A DNA stretch of 64,000 nucleotides from an uncultured Paracoccaceae bacterium (lineage in GTDB: Bacteria; Pseudomonadota; Alphaproteobacteria; Rhodobacterales; Rhodobacteraceae), in NCBI GenBank assembly GCA_943787785.1, contig CALSNT010000020.1:7501-71500 (forward strand), in the 5' to 3' direction. The notes beneath the pieces were generated by a model, which saw only the letters and a program-made list of their open reading frames with translations, was not told the origin of the DNA and searched no databases. The position numbers were made by a program, and so were the translations under genes. Position 1 is the first letter of the stretch. Each line of letters begins with the position of its first letter. Below, piece by piece: positions 25,362 through 35,931 of this stretch.

Positions 25362-26609
25362 ATGAGTGACGCTGCTATTCAGACCCTGCGCACCACTGCG
25401 CGCGACATGTTCGACGCGGCCGTGAAAGCTGCCGATCCGGCCCCGGCGCTACGTCACCATCTGCTGGCAGATCCACTGCCGCCGCTGTCTGGCGGGCGCT
25501 ACATTCTAATTGCTGTCGGGAAGGCAGCCAGCGCCATGATGGCCGAGGCACTGATCCATCTGCCTACCGGCGCAGACCACGTTGCGCTGGTCGTTACGAA
25601 TTACGAAAACGCCCGCAGCGTGCCGGGTGCCATGGTGATTGCAGCCGGCCATCCGGTGCCGGACATGAATGGCGAAAAGGCCGGACGCGCTGTCATAGAC
25701 TTGCTGGAAAACGCAAGCGCGAGTGATCGGGTTATTGCCCTGATCTCGGGTGGAGGTTCGGCGTTGCTGCCCGCGCCCATCGAAGGCGTTTCGCTAAAGG
25801 ATAAGGCCGAAGTCAGCCGTATCCTGCTGGGCGCGGGCTTCGATATCACCGAAATGAACGCCGTCCGCCAACAGCTGTCGCGCTTGAAGGGCGGCGGATT
25901 TTCCCGCCTCGCAATGCCCGCGCCAGTCAGCGCTTACATCCTGTCAGACGTCATAGGCGACGACCTTCGCGCCATCGCATCCGGCCCGACCGCTGCACCT
26001 ATCCTCAGCCGAAGTGATGTTGTCGAATTGCTGCAAGCGCGCGGTGTATTTAATGAAATGCCAGTTGCCGTTCAGGCGGTTCTGAAAGCGCCCGAAATCC
26101 CGGTCAACGCTGCGATTACGACGACGAATACCCTGATCGCGTCCAACCGCAAAAGTCTCGATGCCGCCCTTGCCGTCAGCCCTCTGCCTGCCCGGATCGT
26201 TAGCGATCATCTGGTCGGCGATGTTGCAGATGCGGCGCAGTCAATCATCGAGGCGGCTCAAGCATCAGGCGGCCCCGACGCCCTCATCTTCGGAGGCGAA
26301 ACCACTGTGCGACTGACCGGATCCGGCACGGGCGGGCGCAATCAGGAATTGGCTTTGCGGGTTGCCATGAGTGCCCACCCACCCAGCCCGTGGGTCTTTT
26401 TATCCGGTGGAACCGATGGGCGGGATGGGCCGACCCAGGCTGCGGGTGGACTGGTGGACTCTGGTACCGCTGCCCGAATTGGACCTCAGGCCGCTGCACT
26501 TCTGGCCAACAATGACAGCAACGCAGCCCTCGCCAAGGCGGGCGACCTGTTGGTCACGGGCGCCACCGGAACAAACGTCGCCGACGTGCAGATCTTCTTG
26601 CGGGGCTGA
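25362..26609 (+). CDS. Glycerate 2-kinase, MOFRL family (GckA/TtuD type)
   Basis: The 415-residue product has an N-terminal DUF4147 domain (LIAVGKAASAMMAEAL, ALISGGGSALLPAP) and a C-terminal MOFRL domain (FGGETTVRLTGSGTGGRNQE, FLSGGTDGRDGPTQAAGG). The family phosphorylates glycerate to 2-phosphoglycerate, the exit step of the serine cycle and of glyoxylate and tartrate breakdown. Older databases call it hydroxypyruvate reductase TtuD. It begins 24 bases after gmaS, so it may be co-transcribed, linking C1/amine use with glycerate assimilation. Confidence 0.9.
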   Translation: MSDAAIQTLRTTARDMFDAAVKAADPAPALRHHLLADPLPPLSGGRYILIAVGKAASAMMAEALIHLPTGADHVALVVTNYENARSVPGAMVIAAGHPVPDMNGEKAGRAVIDLLENASASDRVIALISGGGSALLPAPIEGVSLKDKAEVSRILLGAGFDITEMNAVRQQLSRLKGGGFSRLAMPAPVSAYILSDVIGDDLRAIASGPTAAPILSRSDVVELLQARGVFNEMPVAVQAVLKAPEIPVNAAITTTNTLIASNRKSLDAALAVSPLPARIVSDHLVGDVADAAQSIIEAAQASGGPDALIFGGETTVRLTGSGTGGRNQELALRVAMSAHPPSPWVFLSGGTDGRDGPTQAAGGLVDSGTAARIGPQAAALLANNDSNAALAKAGDLLVTGATGTNVADVQIFLRG

Positions 26610-26610
26610 G

Positions 26611-27264
26611 ATGGGCGAGTTGATACTGGTCCGCCACGGGCAGGCGAATACCGCAGCGCGCGATGAAGCCTCCTATGACCAGCTCAGCACGCTGGGTCAT
26701 CAGCAGGCCACATGGCTGGGTCAACATTTCCGCGATCACGGCGAGGTCTTCGACCAGATCTGGTCTGGCACCTTGAACCGGCACGCCGAAACGCTGCGCT
26801 CGATGGGCGCGCTTGGCGTTGACGGTGGCGAAGACGCGCGGCTGAACGAGTTGGATTACTTCAACCTCGCCCGCGCGTTGGAAGACAGCCACGCGGTGCC
26901 AATGCCGGAAACCTCGGAAGATTTTGCCGCCCATCTGCCGCAGGTCATGGCCGCCTGGCACCGGGCCGAAATCCGCGGCAATGAACATTTCGCCGAGTTC
27001 GAAGCACGGATCGGGGCGTTGCTGGAGGCCGTGTCGCAGGAAGGGCAGCGGGTGCTCTGTGTGACCTCTGGCGGTGTGATAGCGATGGCAATTCGGTTGC
27101 TTTTGCGGTTGGACACCGATGGCTTTTCGGCAGTTTTGCTGCCGATCAGGAACACGTCTGTGCATCGGGTTCTTGTTCGCCCCGATGGGAATATCTTATT
27201 GGGTTTTAATGAGATACCGCATCTGAATGCGCCAGATCGGGCCTATGCGCGCACGGTTGTCTAG
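26611..27264 (+). CDS. Histidine phosphatase superfamily protein, second catalytic His replaced
   Basis: The 217-residue product starts one base after the glycerate kinase stop. It has the RHG signature (LILVRHGQAN, His9) and the EL(D) block LNELDYFNL. At the site where the superfamily normally has a second catalytic His (VSHGG), this protein reads VTSGGVIAMA with Ser153. Activity may therefore be altered, or it may be a non-classical member. The physiological substrate is unknown. It ends four bases into rmuC, which converges on it. Confidence 0.82.
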   Translation: MGELILVRHGQANTAARDEASYDQLSTLGHQQATWLGQHFRDHGEVFDQIWSGTLNRHAETLRSMGALGVDGGEDARLNELDYFNLARALEDSHAVPMPETSEDFAAHLPQVMAAWHRAEIRGNEHFAEFEARIGALLEAVSQEGQRVLCVTSGGVIAMAIRLLLRLDTDGFSAVLLPIRNTSVHRVLVRPDGNILLGFNEIPHLNAPDRAYARTVV

Positions 27265-28499
27265 GTCGGATCTGGGCGGCTGAGCGGTAAGGGCGTTTCG
27301 TCTTCCGGGGCCAGTTCCTCGAAGTCGAAGTTGTCCAGCCGGTCAGCGCGTTTTCCGGCGCGAGTCGCCGCCGTCAGCACACCGGAGACATCATCCCCCG
27401 CCTGCCTCAGATGGGTTTCCAGTTTGCCGGCCTTCTCTCCGATGATTTCGACGTCACGGTGTAGCTGCTTCAGCGCCTTGCGAATTGCGCCCGCCTGTTC
27501 GCGCATCCGCGCGTCTTTGAGGATCGCCCGCATTGTGTTCAGGGTCGCCATGCAAGTGGTGGGCGAAACGATCCAGACCCGCGCCGCGAAGCCGTCTCGA
27601 ACCACCTCCGGCAGGCGAGCGTGAAGCTCAGCATAGACTGCTTCGGAGGGCAAAAACATCAACGCACCATCGGCGGTTTCACCTTCGATCAGATAGCTTT
27701 CGGCGATTTTCTTGATGTGAACCCGCACCGCCGCGCCCAGCGCTTTCAGCGCCCGCGCCTGGTCGTCGCGGGTCTCGGCCGCGACCAGCGCTTCATAAGC
27801 CTCCAGCGGGAATTTCGCGTCGATTACGATTGGACCAGGCGGATTTGGCAAGTCGATCAAGCAATCGGCGCGGGTGCCGTTCGATAGCGTCGTCTGGAAT
27901 GAATAGCTATCCGAAGGCAGGGCCTTGGAGACGATGTCGTTGAGTTGAATCTCTCCGAACGCGCCACGGGTTTGCTTGTTCGACAGAATGTCCTGCAAGC
28001 TCAGCACATCACCAGACAGCTTCTCGATATTGGTTTGGGCGCGATCAATGGTGGCGAGGCGTTCCTGAAGTTCCGTCAATGACTTGGTGGTCTTTTCGGA
28101 CGACCCATGCAGCGTTTCCTTCATCCCGACCTGCATGTCCGACAGCGCTCGTGCTGACTTCATCGAATTCTCGGCTAGCCGGTCCGACACCTGCTGGCGC
28201 ATCTCGGCAAGGCGAGTTTCCATCTGCTGCATCACCTGCGACTGGCCAGTGGTCTGGGCGTCCGAAACCGAGCGCAGCCCGCCGAACAACTGTTCCTGCC
28301 CCTGGCCCAATGTCTGTACATTTTGTCCCAGGTTCAGAACCTGAGTGGCCACGTTTTGAACCATTAGTTCCGAGCGACCCGATCGCCGCACGGCGATGAT
28401 AAGAAGAACCAGAACCAACAAGATAGTAGCGGCCCCGATCAGCGCTGCAATAACCAGTGGGTCACTCAGCGCGTAATCCTGGTCGCCAATCCGGATCAT
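27261..28499 (-). CDS. rmuC: DNA recombination protein RmuC
   Basis: The 412-residue product starts at ATG 28499, overlapping the mutL stop as ATGA. An N-terminal membrane helix ([20 protein letters not shown]) precedes a coiled-coil region of about 140 residues and the RmuC domain ([70 protein letters not shown]). RmuC limits DNA inversions at short inverted repeats; its nuclease-like fold is related to restriction enzymes, but biochemical activity is not settled. Coupling with mutL fits a genome-stability role. Confidence 0.93.
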   Translation of the reverse strand: MIRIGDQDYALSDPLVIAALIGAATILLVLVLLIIAVRRSGRSELMVQNVATQVLNLGQNVQTLGQGQEQLFGGLRSVSDAQTTGQSQVMQQMETRLAEMRQQVSDRLAENSMKSARALSDMQVGMKETLHGSSEKTTKSLTELQERLATIDRAQTNIEKLSGDVLSLQDILSNKQTRGAFGEIQLNDIVSKALPSDSYSFQTTLSNGTRADCLIDLPNPPGPIVIDAKFPLEAYEALVAAETRDDQARALKALGAAVRVHIKKIAESYLIEGETADGALMFLPSEAVYAELHARLPEVVRDGFAARVWIVSPTTCMATLNTMRAILKDARMREQAGAIRKALKQLHRDVEIIGEKAGKLETHLRQAGDDVSGVLTAATRAGKRADRLDNFDFEELAPEDETPLPLSRPDPT

Positions 28500-30301
28500 T
28501 TCCGTCCAAACAGCCGTTCGATGTCGGACAGCTTCAATTCGACGTATGTGGGCCGACCGTGGTTGCACTGGCCTGAGCGGGGCGTGACCTCCATCTCGCG
28601 CAGAAGCGCGTTCATTTCGTCGCCGCTCATCCGACGGCCAGAGCGGACAGACCCGTGGCAGGCCATACGCGACAGGACGGCATCTATCCGGGATTTCAGA
28701 GTGTCTGTAGTGTCGGCCTCAGTCAGTTCGTCGAGGATGTCGGCAATCAGAGATTTGGCATCAACGATGCCCAGGATTGCAGGGGTTGCCCGCACCGCGA
28801 TAGCACCGGGGCCGAAGGCGTCGATTTCGACTCCCAGTTTCGCGAAGCCTTCGGCGACGTTGAGCAACTGCGTTGCCTCGGTATCACCCACCTCGACCAC
28901 CTCAGGGATAAGCAAGGCCTGTGCGGCGATGCCGTTGCGCGCTGCCTGCGCCTTCAGGCGTTCATAAACCAGTCGTTCGTGGGCCGCATGCTGGTCAACG
29001 ATGACAATGCCGTCCGGGGTCTGAGCGACAATCCAGTTTTCGTGCAATTGCGCGCGCGCAGCGCCGAGCGGGCCGTTGGAAACAGACTCTACAGATTCCA
29101 CACGAGCCGTCGGCTGTGCGGCTTCGGCAAAACCTCTTTGGGCAGGCATGGATGCGCGCGCCGGGCGGTCCATCTGATAGATCCGCGGAGTTTCCGGTTC
29201 GGCGCGGAACGCACCGAGCGTGGCCCCTGAGACGGTGCTGGATGCACGATGGCCAGCCTCGGCCAAAGCGTGGCGCAGACCCGAGACGATCAGACCGCGC
29301 ACAATACCGGGATCGCGGAACCTAACCTCGGATTTTGCCGGATGGACGTTGACGTCGACCAGCGTGGGGTCACAGTCAATGAACAGCGCGGCGACCGGGT
29401 GGCGATCCCGCGCCAGCACGTCCATGTACCCGGCGCGCAGAGCGCCCAGCAGCAATCGGTCACGCACCGGGCGACCATTTACGAACAGGTATTGCGCAGT
29501 AGCCGCACCTTTCGAGAAAGTCGGCAGGGCTGCGAATCCGGTCAAGTGCAGCCCATCGCGCGTGGTATCCAGCGCAATGGCGTTGTCGGCAAACTCGGTG
29601 CCAAGGACTTGTGACAGGCGCGCCTTGAGCGCCGCGACGGGTTCCCCGGATTGCGCATCAGCGCGGAACATCAGCCGCCCTTCCCCTCCACCGCTGGCAT
29701 CGCGCAATGTGACTGCGACATAGGGGTCGGCCATGGCGAGGCGTTTGACGACGTCCGAGATGGCCTGCGCCTCGGCCCGGTCAGTGCGCAGGAACTTCAG
29801 GCGCGCGGGCGTGGCGTAGAACAGGTCGCGCAGCGCGACAATGGTGCCGGGCCCAAGTGCTGCGGGTCGGCGCGGCGCGGTGCGGCCGCCTTCGACGCTA
29901 ATTTCAAACGCAGAATCTGAGGCGATGCGTGACGTTATTGTCAGCCGACCAACCGCACCAAGCGACGGCAGGGCCTCACCGCGAAATCCGAATGTGTGTA
30001 TGTTCAGCAGGTCGGAGCCGTCGATTTTTGAGGTCGCGTGCCGTGCCAATGCGCGCGGCAGGTCGTCGGGCGCAATACCACAGCCGTCATCTGCGACGCG
30101 GATCAGGGTTTTGCCGCCGTCTGCGATGGTCACATCGACCCGCGTGGCCCCAGCGTCCAAAGCATTCTCCACCAACTCTTTCACCGCCGAGGATGGGCGT
30201 TCCACGACCTCGCCCGCCGCGATGCGGTTGATGGCAGCTTCGTCCAGTTGCCGGATTACCGGGAGCGGATCAGCGCTTATGTTGGGGTCAGCGAGGGCCA
30301 T
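28496..30301 (-). CDS. mutL: DNA mismatch repair protein MutL
   Basis: The 601-residue protein has an N-terminal GHKL ATPase ([39 protein letters not shown]), a linker rich in Arg, Pro and Ala from about 330 to 400, and a C-terminal dimerisation domain. The latter keeps the metal-binding endonuclease motif [13 protein letters not shown] and the CNHGRP block, so this MutL probably nicks DNA, as expected for organisms without MutH. It acts with MutS in post-replication repair. rmuC overlaps its 3' end. Confidence 0.96.
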   Translation of the reverse strand: MALADPNISADPLPVIRQLDEAAINRIAAGEVVERPSSAVKELVENALDAGATRVDVTIADGGKTLIRVADDGCGIAPDDLPRALARHATSKIDGSDLLNIHTFGFRGEALPSLGAVGRLTITSRIASDSAFEISVEGGRTAPRRPAALGPGTIVALRDLFYATPARLKFLRTDRAEAQAISDVVKRLAMADPYVAVTLRDASGGGEGRLMFRADAQSGEPVAALKARLSQVLGTEFADNAIALDTTRDGLHLTGFAALPTFSKGAATAQYLFVNGRPVRDRLLLGALRAGYMDVLARDRHPVAALFIDCDPTLVDVNVHPAKSEVRFRDPGIVRGLIVSGLRHALAEAGHRASSTVSGATLGAFRAEPETPRIYQMDRPARASMPAQRGFAEAAQPTARVESVESVSNGPLGAARAQLHENWIVAQTPDGIVIVDQHAAHERLVYERLKAQAARNGIAAQALLIPEVVEVGDTEATQLLNVAEGFAKLGVEIDAFGPGAIAVRATPAILGIVDAKSLIADILDELTEADTTDTLKSRIDAVLSRMACHGSVRSGRRMSGDEMNALLREMEVTPRSGQCNHGRPTYVELKLSDIERLFGRK

Positions 30302-30415
30302 GCCACCATGGGTAGCATGTGTGGCTGCGATTCGTAATGGGGGATTGAATGGAATTGTTCAGCCCCAGCGCTCCCACCTACCTAAGGCGCGAGCTGACTG
30401 GTGCTGAAATACGAC

Positions 30416-31732
30416 TCAGTTGGATGCATCCAGCCCCACAGGTTTTCCAACCACCACAAAATGCAGATCCTCGGGCCGATACAGGCGCTTCGCGACGCGG
30501 TTGGCATCATCCAGCGTCACCGCCCTGATGCGATCGTTTCGGGTCGCAATATAATCGATGCCCAGATCGTCCATCTGCATCCCAACCAGAATGCCCGCAA
30601 TCCGCGCATTACCGTCAAACCGCAGCGGGTAAGCCCCGGTAAGGTATGTGATTGCTGTGTCGAGTTCGTCCTGCGTAACGCCCGTTTCCGAAATATGCCG
30701 CCATTGATCACGCACAACGTCGATCGTCTCGGCCATACGTTCGTTGGCCGTCGCGGCCTGGCCCAGAATCATTTCTGTCTGGTCAAGTGCCACCAGAAAA
30801 CTGCCGATACCGTAAGTCAGACCCCGCTTTTCTCGCACCTCTACCGTCAGACGCGAATCCAATCCGTTGCCGCCGAAAATCTCGTTCACAACGTAGGCGG
30901 CGAAAAAGTCCGGATCGTCATTCTTAAGACCGGAGTAGTGGCCGAAATAGGCGATGGATTGCGGCGTGTCGAAGTCGACGACCGTGACGCCCTCGGAAAG
31001 GGCGAAGTCCACTTCCGGCACGGAAATCGCGCTGGTCGCGGGCAGATCACCCAGCAATGTGTCGAGCAATGTGCCGAGTTCATCAGGCGTGATATCCCCA
31101 ACTGCGCCGATGACCAGCCGGTCACGTGTTAGCAGGCGAGCGTGAGCGTCGAGCATGTCATCGCGGGTCAGGGCGGCAACGGACTCCGCCGTTCCCGCGC
31201 GGTCGGCCCCATAAGGATGGTCACCGAAAGCGAGTGCATCGAAGGTGCTCGACGCGATATGTCCCGGATCGGTGGTGTCCGAGGCGATGCCCGACAAGAC
31301 CTGTGCACGGACACGCTCGATCGCATCGGTATCGAACCGCGGCTCGATCAAAGCGGCGCGTAGCAGGGCAATTGCCTTATCGCGATTTTCGGTCAGAAAC
31401 CGGGCCGAAATGGCCAAAGAATCATCATAGACATTAAACTCGTAACTTGCGGCAAGAGACTCGCGCGCCTTTGCGAAGGCTTGCGCGTCCATGTCGGCGG
31501 CCCCTTCTTCGATCAGCCCGGTCATCAGGTTGATCGCGCCGCGTTTGCCGTCTGCATCCAGAGAGGCGCCCCCCTTGAAACGTATTTCCAGCGCCGTGAA
31601 CGGGATCGAGTGTTCCTCGACCAGCCATGCGGACAGACCACCGGGTGAGGTGACTTCCTTGATGTCGACGGCTGCGCGTGCCGGTAGGCTGGCGGACAGC
31701 AGAACGGCGAGGGTCAGTGCAAAGCGGATCAT
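30416..31732 (-). CDS. M16 peptidase-like protein lacking the zinc motif
   Basis: The 438-residue protein has a Sec signal peptide (IRFALTLAVLLSASLPARAA). It has the M16 pitrilysin fold (VKSPGGLSAWLVEEHSIPF-like start, FFAAYVVNEIFGG and VREKRGLTYGIGSFL) but lacks the HxxEH zinc motif; the corresponding segment is GGASLDADGKRGAINLMTGL. The VREKRGLTYGIG segment carries the substrate-binding Arg/Tyr of the non-catalytic half. It is coupled by ATGA to the catalytic partner upstream, so the two should form a periplasmic heterodimeric peptidase. Confidence 0.9.
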   Translation of the reverse strand: MIRFALTLAVLLSASLPARAAVDIKEVTSPGGLSAWLVEEHSIPFTALEIRFKGGASLDADGKRGAINLMTGLIEEGAADMDAQAFAKARESLAASYEFNVYDDSLAISARFLTENRDKAIALLRAALIEPRFDTDAIERVRAQVLSGIASDTTDPGHIASSTFDALAFGDHPYGADRAGTAESVAALTRDDMLDAHARLLTRDRLVIGAVGDITPDELGTLLDTLLGDLPATSAISVPEVDFALSEGVTVVDFDTPQSIAYFGHYSGLKNDDPDFFAAYVVNEIFGGNGLDSRLTVEVREKRGLTYGIGSFLVALDQTEMILGQAATANERMAETIDVVRDQWRHISETGVTQDELDTAITYLTGAYPLRFDGNARIAGILVGMQMDDLGIDYIATRNDRIRAVTLDDANRVAKRLYRPEDLHFVVVGKPVGLDASN

Positions 31733-33081
31733 TGGGACACCTCCTCAGCGGCGGCAGGCATTGCGTCGGGGGCCTTCAGCCAGCCGGTGACAGATTGTTT
31801 GCGGTCTAATACGTTCCGTGCCGCCTCGACAATCTGCTCGCCAGTGACCGCCTGCAAGACGTCGGGCCAGGCTTCGATATCCGCGATGGTCAAGCCAGAC
31901 GTCAGCCCTTCGCCATAACGCCGGGCCAGCCCGCCGATGTTGTCTTCAGCGTATATCTGACTGGCGCGCAGTTGCAGTTTGATCCGGTCAAGCTGTTCGG
32001 GATCTACGCCGGTTTCGATAAATTCGGCGACAGTGGCATCCAGAGCGTCTTCCGCCTCGGCCAGCGAGACGCCTTCGGATGGAACGATAATCAGCCCGAA
32101 GGTCGTGTCGTCGAGCGACTGGCCGGAATAGAAAGCTGAAGCGTAAACTGCGGTCTGGGTTTCAAATTGCAGTTTCTGGCCCAGAACCGACGTAGCGGCA
32201 GACCCGCCCAGCACCTCGGCCAGCATTGTCAGCGCAGCGGCGTCTTCCTGCGCGCCGGCATCACGTTCGGGTGCCAGATAGGTGCGCACCACGTAGGGCT
32301 GGGCGACGCGAGGGTCCTCGAAGGTCAGGCGGCGCGCGGCGGTCTGGGGTGGCTCATCGACACGGTCCCGTTCGCCCACTGCGGGGTTCGCAGGGATCGG
32401 GGCGTAAAACTCTTCGGCCAGCGCGCGGACTTCGTCCGGGTCGGCATCACCCGAGATGACCAGCACCGCGTTGTTCGGCGCGTAATGGAGCGGGTAGAAG
32501 TCGAGCGCGTCGTCCAACGTCAAGGCCGAAACCTCGTGCTTCCAGCCGATGATCGGGATCGCATAGGGGTGGTTGAGGTACTGCGCCGCTGTGCGTTGCT
32601 CACCAAACAATGCACCGGGGTTATTTTCGGTGCGTTGGTTACGTTCCTCCAACACGACATCCAGTTCCGGGGCGACCAGCTCTTCAGTCAGGATCAGGCC
32701 GGTCATCCGGTCGGCCTCCATCTCCATGATCAGGTCGAGGCGATCCGAGGCGACGCGCTGGATGTAACCGGTGTAATCCTGGCTGGTAAAGGCGTTGTCG
32801 GTCCCGCCGTTGGCGGCGACCACGTCCGAAAACACACCGTTACCAAATTTTTCGGTACCTTTGAACATCAAGTGTTCGAGGTAGTGCGCGATGCCCGACT
32901 TGCCACGCGGTTCGTCCGCCGAGCCGACTTTGTACCATAGTGTCTGCACAACGACCGGGGCGCGGTGGTCCTCCAGCACCACCACCTGCAGCCCGTTGTC
33001 GAGTGTGAAATTGGTGATCTCGGCGGCGGTCGCTGGGACAGCGGCAGCAAGTGGCAAGACAAAAGCAAGGGGGCGCAGCAT
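31729..33081 (-). CDS. M16 family zinc metallopeptidase, catalytic partner
   Basis: The 450-residue product starts at ATG 33081 after AGAAGG. A signal peptide (LRPLAFVLPLAAAVPATAA) is followed by the inverted zinc motif HYLEH (His66, Glu69, His70) and a downstream acidic ligand region in LEERNQRTENNPGAL. This is the active half of a two-gene M16 unit, degrading peptides in the periplasm. The stop overlaps the start of the zinc-less partner. A 202-base gap without notable features separates it from the DUF3035 gene. Confidence 0.92.
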   Translation of the reverse strand: MLRPLAFVLPLAAAVPATAAEITNFTLDNGLQVVVLEDHRAPVVVQTLWYKVGSADEPRGKSGIAHYLEHLMFKGTEKFGNGVFSDVVAANGGTDNAFTSQDYTGYIQRVASDRLDLIMEMEADRMTGLILTEELVAPELDVVLEERNQRTENNPGALFGEQRTAAQYLNHPYAIPIIGWKHEVSALTLDDALDFYPLHYAPNNAVLVISGDADPDEVRALAEEFYAPIPANPAVGERDRVDEPPQTAARRLTFEDPRVAQPYVVRTYLAPERDAGAQEDAAALTMLAEVLGGSAATSVLGQKLQFETQTAVYASAFYSGQSLDDTTFGLIIVPSEGVSLAEAEDALDATVAEFIETGVDPEQLDRIKLQLRASQIYAEDNIGGLARRYGEGLTSGLTIADIEAWPDVLQAVTGEQIVEAARNVLDRKQSVTGWLKAPDAMPAAAEEVSQ

Positions 33082-33283
33082 GGGCAAACCTTCTTAGCGG
33101 ATACGAATACTGGAGTGAACCTACGCTGTTACGGGCGCGCTTCAAGCGTACCAGCGAAGTTGTGAGCAGAGCGTGTGGTGACGTCCCGGCGAATATCAGC
33201 CGTCCTTGCGGCCTATTTCGACCTGAGCGCTGGTTCGTAGCTTACCCAAAGACGGGCGAACTATCTTCGCCACAAGCGTTTAA

Positions 33284-33790
33284 TCAGTTGAACAACTCTG
33301 GCGGTGCCGCCGGGGTTGCAACTCCGGCGCGGCGGAAACGTTCCAACTCGCGGTGCTGGTCCAGCTCCATCTTGCGATAGGCTTTGAAGTAAACATTCAC
33401 GTTGAACGCTTTCTCCAGCAAGCGGCCGTCGTTGCGTTTGCGCCAGGCCAGATCTTCGCGCGCCAAGGCGGGCCGAATGCTTGGGTCGATTCCAAGACGC
33501 GTCACGTATGCTGTCAGTGACGGATCATTCACTCCGGCCTGCGGATTTCCGCCGAGCGCGGCAATCGCCTGCGCACGCGGGTCCTGATCGGTCAGATTTG
33601 ACCCACCCGGCGTCGGCTCAGGCAGGCCCGCATAGCTTTCGGGCTGGGTCAGCGGCTGGTTGGGCAGAATCGCAAATTCATCCGGGCCAGAGCCTGATTT
33701 GCCACCTGTCAACAGATCGGGATCGCTTGATGAACAAGCGCCTAACGCCACAAGGGCGGCGAAAACAAAAACAGCATTGCGGTACGACAT
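33284..33790 (-). CDS. DUF3035 lipoprotein
   Basis: The product has 168 residues from ATG 33790, preceded by GGTGGAG; the frame to 33820 has no ribosome site. A lipoprotein signal ends in LGACSSSD with the lipidated Cys. The mature part is Gly/Pro-rich at first (PDEFAILPNQPLTQPESYAG is a hallmark of DUF3035) and then helical and basic (EDLAWRKRNDGRLLEKAFNV). It is a conserved envelope lipoprotein of Rhodobacteraceae with unknown function, here 52 bases after lspA, the peptidase that would process it. Confidence 0.88.
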   Translation of the reverse strand: MSYRNAVFVFAALVALGACSSSDPDLLTGGKSGSGPDEFAILPNQPLTQPESYAGLPEPTPGGSNLTDQDPRAQAIAALGGNPQAGVNDPSLTAYVTRLGIDPSIRPALAREDLAWRKRNDGRLLEKAFNVNVYFKAYRKMELDQHRELERFRRAGVATPAAPPELFN

Positions 33791-33842
33791 CAACAGCTCC
33801 ACCAAACCTGCGAATTTCATTTATCGCATTAGCGCGGGCACG

Positions 33843-34325
33843 TCACGGGGTCTTTCGTCCCTGCGTGTGCCCATGAGGCAATACCAGCAGCCCGATGGCC
33901 CCGGCAAATATCGCGATATCAGCGACATTGAAGGCATAGGGGTTTTCGATCCCGCAGCAACTCATGTTCAGAAAATCGGCCACTGCGCCGTAAGCCAGCC
34001 GATCGATCACATTGCCCAGCGCACCGCCGACCAGCAAACCAGCAGCGATCTGCAGACTTCGCCCTGGCTTGTCACGCGCCATCCAGCGCAACACCCAGGC
34101 GCTGACACCCAGCGCGATGGCGATCAAAAGCCAACGCATGACGGAAGCGTCATTGGCAAACAAACCAAAGTTGACACCCCGGTTCCAGGCCATGCGGAAG
34201 TTCAGGTATGGCGGCAACACATCGATCGACCGGACTGTCATCAGGTCCAGCCCAACCACCACATAGAGTTTCGTGATCTGGTCAACGACGATAGCCGCGA
34301 CTGCCGTGAGGACGGTCGTACGCAT
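33843..34325 (-). CDS. lspA: Lipoprotein signal peptidase
   Basis: The 160-residue product starts at ATG 34325, one base from the purH stop. This inner-membrane aspartic peptidase cleaves lipoprotein signals after lipidation. Four membrane segments are visible. The conserved blocks are [10 protein letters not shown] at the start, [23 protein letters not shown] with the first catalytic Asp and [11 protein letters not shown] with the second. The longer frame to 34406 lies within purH and is rejected. Confidence 0.95.
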   Translation of the reverse strand: MRTTVLTAVAAIVVDQITKLYVVVGLDLMTVRSIDVLPPYLNFRMAWNRGVNFGLFANDASVMRWLLIAIALGVSAWVLRWMARDKPGRSLQIAAGLLVGGALGNVIDRLAYGAVADFLNMSCCGIENPYAFNVADIAIFAGAIGLLVLPHGHTQGRKTP

Positions 34326-34326
34326 A

Positions 34327-35910
34327 TCAGTGCCGGAAATGCCGTTGGCCAGTGAAAACCATCGCGAGTCCTGCCTCATCGGCGGCAGCAATGACCGTGT
34401 CGTCACGCATCGAGCCTCCAGGTTGAATTACGGCCTTTGCCCCGGCCGCGGCAAGCGCCTCAACCCCGTCGGCGAACGGGAAGAACGCATCCGAAGCCAC
34501 GACTGCGCCTTCGGTCAGCGGGGCCGGCAAGCCCAATGCTTCAGCCATATCGGCCGCCTTGCGCGCAGCGATGCGGGTTGAGTCCACGCGACTCATCTGG
34601 CCAGCGCCAACACCAACCGTTGCTCCGTCTTTTGCAAAGACGATTGCGTTGGATTTGACATGTTTGGCGACACGCCAGGCGAACATCATGTCATTCAGTT
34701 CCCCTTCGGACGGCGCGCGCTTGGTCACGATGTTCAAGTCGTCGCGAGAAATCATGCCGACGTCTTTATCCTGCACCAGCATTCCACCCGCGACCTGCTT
34801 ATGGGCGATTATTGGAGTGCGCGCATCTGGCAAACTATCAGTTGTCAGCAAGCGCAGATTCTTCTTTTCGGCAAAGACTGTGCGCGCGGCATCACTCGCA
34901 CCCGGCGCGATGACAACCTCGGTGAAAATCTCGAGGATGCTGCGAGCCGTGGCTTCGTCAAGCGGTTGGTTCAGAGCGATGATGCCTCCGAAAGCACTGG
35001 TCCGGTCGCAATCGAATGCACGGTCGTAGGCTTCGGCGAGGGTGGCACCGGTGGCGACACCACAGGGGTTGGCGTGTTTGACGATAACGCAGGCGGGGCC
35101 GTCTTCCGACGGGAATTCGGCCATAAGCTCGAACGCCGCGTCTGTGTCGTTGATGTTGTTGTAACTCAGCTCTTTTCCCTGATGCTGGGTCGCGGTGGCA
35201 ACTCCCGGACGGTCTGTTCCGTCGACGTAAAAGGCTGCCCGCTGGTGCGGGTTTTCGCCGTAGCGCAGAGTCTGAGCCAGCTTGCCTGCGACCGTTTTGC
35301 GACGTGGGCTGGCATCCCCGATCTGCCCTGCCATCCAGCTTGAAACAGCCGCGTCATACGCCGAAGTCCGAGCATATGCCGTCGCTGCAAGCGACTGTCG
35401 CAGGTCATAGGGCAAACCGCCCTCTCCGAGAGCCTTCAACACAGGGGCATAGTCCTCCGGGTCCACAACCACGGCAACATGCGCGTGATTCTTCGCCGCC
35501 GCGCGGATCATCGCCGGGCCACCAATATCGATGTTCTCGACCGCCGTGTCATAATCTGCACCGCGCGCCACAGTCGCCTCAAACGGGTAAAGATTGACCA
35601 CCAGCAGATCGATGGGCGCGATTCCATGTGCCTCCATCGAGGCCAGATGATCCGCATCATCCCGCAATGCCAACAACCCGCCATGCACACCAGGATGCAG
35701 GGTTTTTACCCGACCATCCATCATCTCAGGGAACCCCGTCAGGTCTGCGACATCCGTCACGGCCAATCCGGCATTCCGCAGCACCTTCGCCGTGCCGCCG
35801 GTCGAGACCAGATCAATCCCCATTCCGGCCAGCTCCGTGGCAAACTCGACCACACCGGTCTTATCGGAGACGCTGATCAACGCGCGGCGTACCGTGATCG
35901 TCTGGTTCAT
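34327..35910 (-). CDS. purH: Bifunctional AICAR transformylase / IMP cyclohydrolase
   Basis: The 527-residue protein is full length. The N-terminal MGS-like domain (IMP cyclohydrolase, about residues 1-200) has [27 protein letters not shown] and [15 protein letters not shown]. The C-terminal transformylase has [24 protein letters not shown] with catalytic Lys and His, and ending blocks [13 protein letters not shown] and [11 protein letters not shown]. It catalyses the last two steps of de novo purine synthesis. It lies between a heparinase-like gene (21 bases) and lspA (1 base). Confidence 0.98.
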   Translation of the reverse strand: MNQTITVRRALISVSDKTGVVEFATELAGMGIDLVSTGGTAKVLRNAGLAVTDVADLTGFPEMMDGRVKTLHPGVHGGLLALRDDADHLASMEAHGIAPIDLLVVNLYPFEATVARGADYDTAVENIDIGGPAMIRAAAKNHAHVAVVVDPEDYAPVLKALGEGGLPYDLRQSLAATAYARTSAYDAAVSSWMAGQIGDASPRRKTVAGKLAQTLRYGENPHQRAAFYVDGTDRPGVATATQHQGKELSYNNINDTDAAFELMAEFPSEDGPACVIVKHANPCGVATGATLAEAYDRAFDCDRTSAFGGIIALNQPLDEATARSILEIFTEVVIAPGASDAARTVFAEKKNLRLLTTDSLPDARTPIIAHKQVAGGMLVQDKDVGMISRDDLNIVTKRAPSEGELNDMMFAWRVAKHVKSNAIVFAKDGATVGVGAGQMSRVDSTRIAARKAADMAEALGLPAPLTEGAVVASDAFFPFADGVEALAAAGAKAVIQPGGSMRDDTVIAAADEAGLAMVFTGQRHFRH

Positions 35911-35931
35911 CTGGCGTGCCCCCGGCGCAAT

